Positions 22,166 through 31,913 of a stretch of 64,000 bases of DNA are shown piece after piece. A program made the position numbers and the translations under genes. Each line of letters opens with the position of its first letter. Position 1 is the first letter of the stretch. Source of the DNA: Larix kaempferi (Eukaryota; Streptophyta; Pinopsida; Pinales; Pinaceae); the NCBI GenBank assembly GCA_027924585.1, contig BSBM01000370.1, positions 28,169,501-28,233,500 of the forward strand, in the 5' to 3' direction. The notes below the pieces were generated by a model, which ran no database searches, was not told the origin of the DNA, and worked only from the letters and a program-made list of their open reading frames with translations.

Positions 22166-23123
22166 GTTGTAAGTCGTCTCTCTAAATGGGATTGACTCTC
22201 CCAATTTCTCTTTTTATTCATTGTAAGTTGTCTGATCTGTTAGCTGACGATTGGGATAGGTTGGTCTGGCAATTCAGGCGGTGTGGGGCCTCTAACCCCA
22301 AAGCTCTAGGCCACAGCTGTCCTCCTTCAATGCACCACAACCACCTTATCTTATGCCATTAAATTATCCTCACATGCTAACTCCATCTCCCAGGTTGAGG
22401 TGACATGAAGTGGTGCTTTGAATTTTAATCCCTGTGAGTCATCTGTTGCTTCTCATTATGCCCATATAGTTTCAAGAAACGTAGCATAATGCCTTCACAT
22501 TATGCTTGCACAATCTGAAGAAACTCTGCACACTCCAAAGAAACGATACTTGTACATTTATTGGTTCGCATGCACATATCAAAGTAGCTATTTGAAACAT
22601 AAATGAGATTACAGTGATATCAAATTGGTGAGCTTTCCAAACATAGGTATTGTTTCGATGAGGAGGTTCCCAGTTACATCTAAAAATCTACACTAATACC
22701 AACCTTGTGTAGATGCTTTGATATGTGCAGGTGAACCAATAAATGTACAAGTAATGTTTCTTCAAAGTGTGCGGAGTTATTTCAGAATGCGCAGGTGCAA
22801 TGTGTAGTGTTTCTTCATACTGTATGGGCATAATGAGAAGCAGCAGATGACTCACAAGGATTAGGAGGCAAAGCACCACCTCACGCCACCTAAACCTTGG
22901 AACTGGAGCTAGCATGTCACGATAGTTGAATGTCATAAGATATCATGGTCGTGTTGCATTGAAGAAGGGCAGTTGTGGCCTAGAGCTTTGGGTGTAGAGG
23001 CCTCACACCGCCTGAATCAACAAACCAACCTATCTCGATTGTCAACTAACGGATCGAACAAATAAAAATGAATAAAAAAAAAAATTAGGGAAGTCGCTTC
23101 CATTTAGAGAAACACCTTATAAC
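22166..23123. mobile_element. Foldback element with arms of about 420 bp
   Basis: 22166-22586 and 22711-23123 are inverted copies around a spacer of about 125 bp. Landmarks in the left arm and in the reverse complement of the right arm agree in order: TCTCTAAATGG, ATAGGTTGGT, TTCAGGCGGTGTG, CCCAAAGCTCTAGGCCACA, GAGTCATCTG, TGCTTCTCATTATGCCCATA and TTGTACATTTATTGGTTC. No transposase frame is present. Long terminal inverted repeats suggest a non-autonomous Mutator-like or foldback DNA element, but I could not find a convincing target duplication. Confidence 0.75.
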
Positions 23124-23332
23124 CTAATTACATAGGCAAATATGCCACTTGTCATGTAACCCTTATCCTTATTAGAGTTTGGAAAAGTGCCTTCTTGTTA
23201 TCCATTGACACATGGACTATGTGATATCTACCTCCAATCCTTACATTATCTAGCTTCTATCATAGCTCAATATTTGAGATACATTATTATTAGCTATTTT
23301 AAACTCCATTGTTTCCACTATAAATAAAGCCA

Positions 23333-23590
23333 AAAAACCAACATAATAAAACCTCAAATTTGAGAGTTCAAATGCACCAATTGTAAATATGATAATTTGC
23401 TATTGTGAACATCATTTTTTAAATGTTAAAAACCAACATGTAATAAAACCTGAAATTGGATAGCTCAAATGCACCAATAGTAAATATGATCATTTTTGTG
23501 AGCACCGTTGTTCTAAAGCTCAAAAACAATATAATAAAACCTAAAATTTGAGAGGCCTAATGCACAGAGGGTAAATGCCATTGGATGGAA
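23333..23590 (+). repeat. Tandem repeat of about 92 bp, three degenerate copies
   Basis: Copies begin near AAACCAACATAATAAAACC at about 23336, 23430 and 23522, each followed by an AATTTGAGAG-like block and ATGCACC...GTAAATATGAT. The third copy is shortened. Confidence 0.82.
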
Positions 23591-23609
23591 CTCTCTCAAA
23601 ATGATATTT

Positions 23610-23799
23610 TCTTTATCTTTTAAAAGAAACGTATTTTTGGGGTGAAGTTTTTTCAATAGGATAATATTTTTTTCCTATTCCCCCACCACATCTTTAGTGA
23701 GAGTTCTTTTTCTTTTAAAAGAAACATATTTTTGGGGCGAAGTTTTTTCAATAGGATAATATTGTTTTCCTATTCCCCCACCACATGTTTAGTGAGGGT
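23610..23799 (+). repeat. 95-bp tandem duplication
   Basis: TAAAAGAAAC...GGGG.GAAGTTTTTTCAATAGGATAAT...CCTATTCCCCCACCACAT occurs twice with a 95-bp offset and very few differences. Confidence 0.88.
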
Positions 23800-25013
23800 G
23801 AATGCCCCCACCCCATCTTCGGTGAGGGTGAAGGTGGGAGGCATATTTAGTGTATTATATTTTTGGGTGGGGGCATATGCTTCGCCTGAACAAAATAGTT
23901 ACTCTATTTTTGGTGACTCCATCAATAGCGGCGTACCATTTTTTCAAGCTCTTCCAAGCATATATCGATTTATAGGGAATTTTCAAAAACTTAAATAGTG
24001 CATTATTATTAGTTTTTATTAGAGGGAGAGACTATATGTTTCACTTTATATTATTAATTTACTTCATACATAAATATTTCAAAACATTTTCTATAGTTTG
24101 TTTAATTAATGGTGAAAGAATTTACTTATTTATTTGTATTTGTTTAATAAAATATTTTAATAAATGTGTCAGTGTTATTAGTGGAAAGTACTTGAAAAGA
24201 CAATTTTTATTATTAACATAAATTAAGAAAAATAAAAATAAAATAAAACATAACTTTGAATTTGCAAATGTTAACTTCTAAATATTTTGTTTTAAGTGGA
24301 TAGTTGACAATCAAGCATTGTCAAGCATGCTGGCATGCATTTAAGCCTTATTTAAGCCTTTTGACAATCATGCCTCCTTAAATATCAAGTGTGCGGTAAA
24401 ATCAAGAATACCAAGAATAGAATCGAGGTATTGGGTGGTAGTGTGTGGTTTCTCTTTTCATCTAAGCTTGGTTTTAACATTATCTTGATTCATCTCTTTG
24501 GCATTCTTGAGATTACATTCATGTTGGTTGTGCATGCTTCACAAGGTATGTTACTTAATACCCACTATTTCATTTTAGGTAAAACATTGAGGGTTTCTGC
24601 TATTTTTTTTTGAATGAATTCTCTGCATCCTTTCTTGGGATCTCTATGTTTTAAGGTTTGATGAGCGAACGGGTTCAAAACCCACCAACTGCAGGCAGAT
24701 TGATTTTATGATGAAACTAATGGCGACAAGATCTTGATGGATTGTATATTGTATAATTATGTAAGACTTCTAAATATGGATGAATTGTTGAATTGTTAAA
24801 GTTTGAACTTCACCTTAAGGTCTTTATAGCCAAGACCAGGTGGTCTTTATAGCCAAAACCAGGTGTTGCAGATTGAATATATAGATAGAGTTGGTTTCAA
24901 CAACAAAATAACATTTCAAACTCTAAAATGACAATTTATGCTTTCCAGACTCTTCTTAAATTTGTCCTGCTTTGGAATATTATTGACCATGTTCATGTTT
25001 AGTGATGCATAGG

Positions 25014-25216
25014 TTTTGGCGAGGTTTGAAAGCTTCCCAACAAAAAATCTGGAAGTAGTTTGTGCCACCACAAAACTTTACTCTACATTAAGTTCCATAA
25101 CCGGTCATCTTAATGCCTCTCAGGCTATACCTCAATTGTCTCGGCAACTTGATAAGGTTATGCGCTACTTTGACAAGGTAAATGAACTAATCTCTGGTTG
25201 TGGCTTCAAGCCTTGA
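25014..25216 (+). other. Exon-like reading frame, possible host gene fragment
   Basis: An open frame encodes FESFPTKNLEVV, then KLYSTLSSITGHLNA, then LSRQLDKVMRYFDKV. It is amphipathic and not low-complexity. The clearest coding part is preceded by an AG acceptor-like site (ATGCATAG/GTTTTG near 25012) and followed by a donor-like AAG/GTAAAT near 25177. I do not recognise the family with confidence. It could be an exon of a host coiled-coil protein carried here, or chance. No neighbouring exon was found. Confidence 0.3.
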
Positions 25217-25919
25217 CTTCCATTTCTCCTGGTTACAGCTTCAACATTGCCATATTTTTTTCTTGGTTGTCATGTACATATTTGCATTATTCATATTGAA
25301 TTTATGAATTCAACTGTGTTGATAGTGTTCAAGTATTTTGCGCTTACAGTTAAGTTGTCCGTTTTCAGGTTATCCCCAGATTATTGGAAGTTCTAGTTTG
25401 GTATTTTTAATGGTGTGTGAAGAAGGGAGTTGTGTTGTACTGAACTTGGATGATGGTGAGCTCTAGTTGTCATCTGATTTTCTCAGCAATGAGATTACAT
25501 CCCTCCCTAAGAATTCCAAATTCTACCATGGTCATCTTGCCTACGATGGGGGGTTGAGGCCTGTCGGTTGGCCATTTTCTGGTTGATTCTCCAGCAGAGT
25601 CTTCCCTGGCTGAGCTGAGTGAAACCAATGGAGATGACTATATTCCCGACTTAGCCTTACATGCCGCTTACACCGCGCTGGATAACAATGAAACTTCCAG
25701 CAAGCTATTAATGTTGGCATGGGCGTTCAAGATTCCATGAGCTGGGCTTTATCACATAAATGAGTTTTCGTTGACCATAGCAATGTAGAGTTGCTTTTAG
25801 TTTTATGAAATGCTTTTAGTTTTATGAAATCCTAGAATTGGTTCATGAGATATTTGGCTCTATTGGACTTTGTTTTTGTCAAATGTCGAGGTCACCCCAA
25901 TCTACATAAAACGACAGGC

Positions 25920-26137
25920 TCGGGAGGAATCGTTGTTCTTCTGTGAAGGGATACAGAGTTTTGAGGAACACTGTGGGCGGCTTAGACTTGCTGACTATTG
26001 GTTCTTTGATTGACCTGCTGGCACTTCTGACACTTGGCAATGTAATACTAATTAGCTATATCTGCCTTCATCTATGACAAATAATAGGGCTTCCTTAACA
26101 GTCGTATGATAACATGGATGTCCCAAGTAGGGAATCT
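25920..26137 (-). pseudogene. Ty3/gypsy integrase zinc-finger remnant, downstream part
   Basis: The minus strand encodes a decayed gypsy integrase N-terminal region, recognisable by LGHP, KEAL and CQKCQQV (26015-26032), the Cys half of the HHCC finger. Stops and frame changes are present. The upstream half of the same domain lies at 27382-27497, on the other side of a 1.2-kb insertion. Rejoining the two gives a continuous gypsy-like peptide across the junction. Confidence 0.6.
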
Positions 26138-26378
26138 AATGAATCTCTGCTAGAGATTATGTAGAAATGGATTTATGGAGATTTGCTATACTTAGCATGA
26201 GTGGTTAGTTAGTTTCTGGTTTATAAGATCTGGTCCTGTATTCATGGATCTAGTTTGGTTACCGGTTGCCTATATATGTAAACATTATTCATAATATAAT
26301 TTGAGTTGAGTGATACTTACTTCTATGTGTTTGTGCGAGCCTTTATACTCTGCATCTCCTCCTCTCTGTTTTCTAATT

Positions 26379-26390
26379 TGGTATCAGAAC
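26379..26390 (+). other. tRNA-Met-type primer binding site
   Basis: TGGTATCAGAAC differs by one base from the usual TGGTATCAGAGC. It sits about 580 bp before a gag-like ATG, the expected spacing for a copia leader. Confidence 0.7.
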
Positions 26391-26958
26391 CATTGAGCCT
26401 GAGTGAGAGCCTGATTGGCCTGCTGCTGTAAGAGTCTTCTGCGGCGTGCTGTGAAAGCCCATTGAGGCACGCTGACTGTGTGAAGAAGATCGCTGGAGTG
26501 GAGTCCGTGAGTGTTGGGCATGAGTGTGGAAGCCAGAGAACGCTTCTACCACTGGAGAAGTGCTTGGATCGCTGCTGCCATCGCCACAACAGATCGCTAT
26601 CTCCATCCGTTGCCGAGAGGGAATCGCTGCTATGAAGTATATCACTGGAGGAGTGCTGGGCGTGGAATGCTACTCATCCTGAAATTTGCTGCCCTCACCG
26701 TGGAAACTGCTGCCCAGTCAACTGAGTGGTACCTGCGCTGCTTGCTACGGGTGAGAGATCGCTGGTAATCGCTGAAGATTCTTTTGATCGCTGAAGTTTT
26801 CTGCCGGTGGAGAAAGAGCTCGCTGCCTGTATTGGCTGGAGTGGCTGCTGGCTTGCCCAGCTGCCTGCGTGAAGAGAAGGAGCCTGCTCTTCCATAGGAG
26901 TCGTCCTCGCTGAGTGCTGAGCTGAGTGCTGGGTGGAGTCACTTTCAATAAAGAAAAC

Positions 26959-27203
26959 AATGGAAGAAAAAGGTCAGCTTGAATTGGCCGCCTAGAAATT
27001 GTGTGAAGGGACTGTTGCAATTCCCAAAATACCTGGTTGAAAACACTTGTGATAAAGCTACTCATGGAGAGCGATTTGGAGTCTCGATATGATGAGGAAT
27101 GCTTTACTAAAGAAGACCAGATTTTAATAGAGCTGGAAGTAATGATGATAGAAAATTTATTGGCTGGAGTTGTAGCAGTTAAAGCAAAAATAATTGATTT
27201 TAA
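26959..27203 (+). pseudogene. 5' end of an unclassified gag-like frame
   Basis: From ATG 26959 the frame reads MEEKGQLELAA, meets a TAG, continues to IPKIPG, and then a one-base loss shifts it into TLVIKLLMESDLES, TKEDQILIELEVMM and NLLAGVVAV. A gag N-terminus after a leader and primer site is the expected order. The peptide is helical and acidic. From about 27206 the strand folds back and the same peptide is encoded on the other strand. Confidence 0.55.
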
Positions 27204-27376
27204 TGCAGAATTGAAATACATTATTTTTGCTTCAACTGCTGCAACTCCAGCTAACAATTTTTCTATCATCATTACTTCCAGCTTAATTAAAATCTGGTCT
27301 TCTTTAGTAAGGCATTCCTCATCATATTGAAGCTCCAAATCGCTCTCCATGCATAGCTTTATCACAAGTGTTCTCC
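27038..27376. repeat. Large near-perfect palindrome of gag sequence
   Basis: 27038-27203 pairs with 27210-27376. The outer ends are AACACTTGTGATAAAGCT and AGCTTTATCACAAGTGTT, and the centre is near 27206, within GCAAAAATAA...TTATTTTTGC. By hand count about nine of ten positions match, and most differences are transitions. There is practically no loop, so a transcript would fold into a stem of about 160 bp. Both strands encode the same peptide (TKEDQILIxLEVMMIE), which shows that the arms are an inverted duplication of coding sequence. Confidence 0.9.
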
Positions 27377-27381
27377 AATGA

Positions 27382-27497
27382 TCAATCTCATCCAACACTG
27401 TTTTCCTTAATTCTACATTGTCTGGAATGCAAAGTATTCCCGTGAAGGCAAGAAGCCCATCTTCTTTTTGCTGGTATCCTTCATAATTTTTATCCAT
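27382..27497 (-). pseudogene. Ty3/gypsy integrase remnant, upstream part
   Basis: The minus strand reads GYQQKEDGLLAFTGILCI, then PDNVELRKTVLDEIDH, which matches the well-known lead-in to the gypsy integrase HHCC finger (a short 'grl-vP' strand followed by 'LR..il.E.H'). It ends where the palindromic insert begins. Confidence 0.6.
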
Positions 27498-28010
27498 CTC
27501 ATATTTTTTTTAATAGTTTTTTTTAATAGATTTATCCTCTTAACAGTGTCCAAGATTTGTAGGTTAAGGCACTGAGCTTATAGTTTTCTGGTTGTTTTGT
27601 GTGTTTTGAGAGTCACAAGGACCCGTAGGGAAAGAAGTTAATGGCGAGAGAAGGCAGATTGCAAGCAATACAAACCCAGCAAGGGCAGAATAGGTGAGAG
27701 CATGCTAAGCCAGCGAGTGACATCTACTCAGCGTTTCCTCCTAGTCTGCAGATTGCTTGTACCTCCATAATGAGGGATATAATTCTCGGCTCCAATGGAA
27801 TGCATGGCAATTTGAGGCGTGTCAATATCACCCAGTGAGATTTTATTGATGTTTATAATTAGGGTGATATGCATCACAACCAAATGTTCAGGTAAAATTA
27901 TTTTTTGTTGCATGCATGTAGGCTACCAAGGAACATGATAAGGTAAGCATGGACCGTGGTATATAAATGGTCTCGATGATTTTGAAGTTTTTAAAAGAAA
28001 ATAGGCAGAC

Positions 28011-28019
28011 AAAACAAAG
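28011..28019. repeat. Left 9-bp target duplication of the MITE
   Basis: AAAACAAAG directly precedes GGCGAA and recurs directly after TTCGCC at 28185-28193. Nine bases is the Mutator-superfamily size. Confidence 0.9.
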
Positions 28020-28184
28020 GGCGAATATTATTCAGCGTGCTGCAGGCCATTTAATGTAGCTGCAGCAGGCCTGTTGACCGTTGGATCTCAAGCAGGTTGG
28101 ATCTCAAGCAGCTTGAGATCCAATGGTCAACAGGCATGCTGCAGCTGCATTAAATGGCCTACAGCAGACTGAATAATGTTCGCC
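28020..28184. mobile_element. 165-bp Mutator-like MITE, nearly all inverted repeat
   Basis: The element starts GGCGAATATTATTCAG and ends CTGAATAATGTTCGCC. The terminal inverted repeats extend about 75 bp with about eight mismatches, and the middle is a direct repeat of TTGGATCTCAAGCAG whose second copy forms the tip of the fold. With a perfect 9-bp target duplication it fits a non-autonomous Mutator-like element. It has no coding capacity and needs a transposase in trans. Confidence 0.88.
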
Positions 28185-28193
28185 AAAACAAAG
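28185..28193. repeat. Right 9-bp target duplication of the MITE
   Basis: This is the second copy of AAAACAAAG, immediately after the TTCGCC end. Confidence 0.9.
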
Positions 28194-28282
28194 GGCCCTA
28201 TACCATAGAGGAGGTTGCTTTCATTTTTGGGTAAACTAAAGTTTCTAAGTCAAATCTTTGACCCCGGCAGAATCAAATTTAG

Positions 28283-28400
28283 GTTGATGATATAAAAACC
28301 AAGTTACAAATGAAGTGGAAGATGTGTCTCCTTGGTTTTATGTTGATGGTATAAAAACTAGGTTACAAATGAAGTGGAAGATGCATCTCCTTGGTTTCTG
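28283..28400 (+). repeat. 59-bp tandem duplication
   Basis: GTTGATG.TATAAAAAC...GTTACAAATGAAGTGGAAGATG.TCTCCTTGGTTT occurs at 28283 and 28342. Confidence 0.85.
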
Positions 28401-29310
28401 TTTCACTTACTTGGTTGTCTCTCAATAAATCAGAGAAGTTCTGGTGTATAAGATTGACAAAGAGGAACAGTAACATCATATTTGAGAAGGTTGTAATCGG
28501 TGCATGATGTCTGGAGAGGTAATGTTTGTACAAAAAGGCTATTAGTTGCATATTAAGTCGACTCATTCGGGAGTTTCTTGCCTCTTAAAACGAACCTTCC
28601 CTATTGAACGAAAGCTTGATTCCAAACGTCAAAGGTACTAGAATGGCTAGTGCATCACCGTGCTATGGATTATCTGAATTATACAAACTATAATCTGAAA
28701 TACATAATATTAAATATATATATTTTTGAAATGTTAATGTTAATACTATAATTTTTTTTTATTTTACTTTATAAAAAAATTATTTAACTTTATATGCTAG
28801 GCCTAGTGCATCAACTTCTATATATATGAACCAACCATTTTGTAAGTTACAGGTATCTTTAAAAACATGATAGTGAATCCTACAATCCAGATTGTAGTAT
28901 TTCTAATTTGTGAAAATTTGTTAAGCTCTATTATCGTTGTACTGGAGCTATGGCAGAGAGATATGCGTTATAAGGTTTGCTAAAACAATTTGCACTGCAA
29001 TTTTGAATGGATGAAACATCGAATTATGATTGTTTTCAATTGCTGACAAAAATCTTAGTTATAATGAATAGAGATTAATTGGAGATAAATCATACATGTG
29101 TGGTACTTATTTTTAGTAAATTGATTTCACCATTTTTTATAAATTAGACTGTTGATATGCAAGAAGCCAGAGGCATTCCCTCAAAAAAACCAGCACCAAA
29201 TTTCTGAAATTGTTTTGCATCCCGTGCACTAATATATCCATATATAACAGCTTTGGTACCTAGAAACTGAAAATGGGATGTATATCCTGCGTATGTGAAT
29301 TTCCAGAGGT

Positions 29311-29446
29311 CACTATTGCTATCAACAAAAGTGAACTATGGGCATTTCAACTCTAAGTGATAAAGGTCTAGTATTCTTCACTATTGTTATCTACAAAAGT
29401 GAACTATGGGCATTTCAACTCTATGGGAGAAATTTCTAGTATTCTT
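29311..29446 (+). repeat. 68-bp tandem duplication
   Basis: CACTATTG.TATC.ACAAAAGTGAAC followed by TATGGGCATTTCAACTCTA and CTAGTATTCTTCA occurs twice, offset by 68 bp. Confidence 0.85.
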
Positions 29447-29974
29447 CATCCTAGGGAACTCATGGATGAGTAATGAATAGATCGTTGAGAGGGTTCTGGT
29501 ATGTGATGCCTTAATGAGCACAAAGGTTTTGGGGACTTTGATTTTTATATAATATTTTGACTTTGTGTTACTTGACAATGCATAGATATTTTAGGCACTG
29601 GAAATATTGTTGTATTTGATGTATAGTTACTTTTATTTATTTCGAATTTGTATTCAGTGTTTATTTGATTGTATGGAGAGGGTTTGATATTTTTTAAAGG
29701 TAATTTTCTACAGTTAATAAGTAAATTTATTGACATGAATATTTGGTGTAATTGTATATTTATTTCACAACGAGTTTTATATTTTCTAATGGTAATTTTC
29801 CAGAGTCAATAATTAAATTTATTGAGATCAATATTTGGTATACTAAAATCTACATAAAAAACCTTTTTAAGAAGTATTTGATCTCATTGTTAATAAAAAA
29901 TACACTACATGTAGTGAGAAGAGCTGCTCTAGTGAGAAGAGCTGCTCACATTTTGTTAACATAATTATCTGGTA

Positions 29975-30104
29975 TGATAATTTATTGTACTAGTTAGCCG
30001 CTCTTAAGAAAAAGTCTGCCTGTATGTCATGGAAAACCATGATAATTTATTGTACTAGTTAGCCGCTCTTAAGAAAAAGTCTGCCTGTATGTCATGGAAA
30101 ACCA
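29975..30104 (+). repeat. 65-bp identical tandem duplication
   Basis: The unit beginning TGATAATTTATTGTACTAG occurs at 29975 and 30040 and I see no difference between copies over 65 bp. The flanking DNA is old, so this is one of the youngest changes in the window or an assembly duplication. Confidence 0.92.
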
Positions 30105-30149
30105 TGACAAGCTGAACTATAGACTGTTGAAATCCAAGTCTCAATCATC

Positions 30150-30375
30150 TTTCCCTGGGATATATTGTGTGCCAAATTCATGTTTCAACCTGCTGGAGTT
30201 GCAGATAAATTGCATGGCCTTACAATTCCAGCTGGTGGACCTTATCATGTTCAAACTTTACATGAACCTACTGGAGTTGCAGGCCAAATCATTCCTGGAA
30301 TTTTCCACTGCTTATGTTTGCTTGGAAAGATGGTCCTGCACACTGCAAAAGCTTGTGGGAAAAACATTGTATTAA
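30150..30375 (+). pseudogene. Fragment of an ALDH2-type aldehyde dehydrogenase gene
   Basis: The frame encodes GVADKLHGLTIPAGGPYHVQ, then TLHEPTGVAGQIIPGIFH, and after frame slippage KACGKNIVL. This is the segment of family 2 aldehyde dehydrogenases around 'DKIHG.T.P...HV.T.HEP.GV.GQI.PWNFPLL', which leads into the NAD-binding fold. The conserved PWNFPL is damaged (PGIFHC), and the next block reads in a mixed frame. No start, no catalytic Cys/Glu region and no further exons were found nearby. It is a captured or retroposed fragment, probably of a mitochondrial-type ALDH, and is not functional. Confidence 0.75.
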
Positions 30376-30401
30376 GGAGTGTTCTAATTGGACACTTCTA
30401 A

Positions 30402-31899
30402 CCATTGAAATTATAACCAAATTATAGCATGGCAGTGTGATTTATTGTTAATGTGTATCTCTTACCTGAACAACTTTTTTAACAAAAATATTTAATTTTT
30501 TAATATTATAGTCCAACCAGCAAGATGATGTTTTAAAACTACTATATTTTAATTTAATCAACAGAGAGAGTGTTTTAAAAATGCTATATTTTAATTTAAT
30601 CAATTTCAGTGAAGTAAATATGTTCTACACGCTGTTTTTGAAATCTGGATGCCACTGAGTTCAACTTGACATTATTGTCCATTGCTGATGTAAGTCGAAA
30701 TATTCTTAATTTTAATGAAATATGTAAAGTAGATATTTATTTAATTAGTTGTAAAGAGGGTTTGCATTGCTCTGGCAATGTGCTATTTTACATTTATTTA
30801 AATATTGTATAAATTCCAATTGATCTATAGAACATGTGGCACTAGAGCTTTTAAGTATAGTTCAAAGACGTCGTCTAAAATCTATTTCGGGAATTTTTTT
30901 TACATTGAAAATCCATGTCGTTAAGAAGTTCCTTACACAGAAAAATAATGATTTTCAATTTTTTTTTTAAATCAATGAATAAAGTACGATGTGATCCAAA
31001 TTTTTTTGATAATATGCCTTTTTTTTTTTTTCATATATAGTTTTGCTGAAAGAGATTTATTTTTTTAATAATATAATTATCTTTCCTGATAGAACCATAG
31101 TGTGTTAGTTCTATGGAAAAGAAAGGAGTGCAATGTGGTGTTTATAAATTTTATTATAAGTTATTTGATGATTATATATGTATCTATTTTAAGGATTTTT
31201 TTATATTATTTATAAATATTTGAGGTATTTTTTAATAATATTGTGGTTATTTATAGATATTTGAAGTCATTTTTATCACATATATAAACAATTTAGATTA
31301 TTATTATTATTGAAATATTAAATAAATATGATTGGTTGTTTTTAGGACTTTTTAAAATCGATTATAATATCAATTGAATGTGTACAATGTTATATATTTT
31401 TATTTAAAAATTTAATCAGCATAGATCCATCTTAAACCCGTATCTATTAAGCACTGAGAGAGATCCAATTTCTTGAGGTGTATTTCTTTTTTTAAATTTA
31501 AACTCAAGAAATTTGATCTCTCTTGATTTATAGATCAAGGTTTAAGTTTTACGTTTTTTTTTATAAACGAACATCTATTTTTTAATTACTTTTCATAATA
31601 TTTTAGCCAACATAAATTTTTTTAATTATTTTTTACTTAATTAAATTTTATATTTGTTTACAGCAAGAACTTGATAAGGTATATTTAAAAAATAAGACTC
31701 CTATATATATATTTCCAGCCGAAAAAAATCGTACTACTGTTATTCCTTCGAATCAAATAGTACAAAGATTGAGAATATCATAGTTCAAGATATCTAAACC
31801 AAAACTTGATCTCAAAAAGTTTATCATCATAGCTGCTATACATAAATTATGACCGCCTATCAAAAGGAGTTACAAACAAAAATGAAATGTTTCATCATC
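30402..31899. other. AT-rich gene-free stretch
   Basis: Very AT-rich DNA with poly-T runs (for example 31019-31031) and no recognisable frame. It contains the repeat at 31418-31493. The 3' end of LINE B probably lies in its last few hundred bases, but I could not fix the point. Confidence 0.55.
31418..31493 (+). repeat. Dispersed repeat shared with 20087-20162
   Basis: This is the second copy of the 75-bp segment containing CATAGATCCATCTTAAACCC and TCCAATTTCTTGAGGTGTA. Confidence 0.85.
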
Positions 31900-31913
31900 A
31901 GTGTACAAAATTC

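Larger units (their letters stand above)
23124..25015. other. Gene-free stretch with tandem repeats
   Basis: I see no supported gene. Two tandem repeats (23333-23590 and 23610-23799) are listed separately. The remainder is AT-rich. Confidence 0.55.
26143..27376 (+). mobile_element. Partial LTR retroelement ending in a gag palindrome
   Basis: The insert holds an LTR-like segment (26143-26378), a primer site TGGTATCAGAAC (26379-26390), a leader of about 570 bp rich in GATCGCTG-type words, a gag start (ATG 26959) and then a near-perfect inverted repeat of gag sequence. It interrupts a minus-strand gypsy integrase. AATGA at 26138-26142 and at 27377-27381 is a candidate 5-bp target duplication, and removing the insert plus one copy restores a gypsy-like peptide. 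No second LTR is present, so the element is incomplete or rearranged. Confidence 0.6.

Noticed and set aside
26745-27497. 250-codon minus-strand gene
   Set aside because: Its parts are a gypsy integrase lead-in, both arms of the palindrome and leader sequence of an LTR element. The length is produced by the fold, not by one gene.
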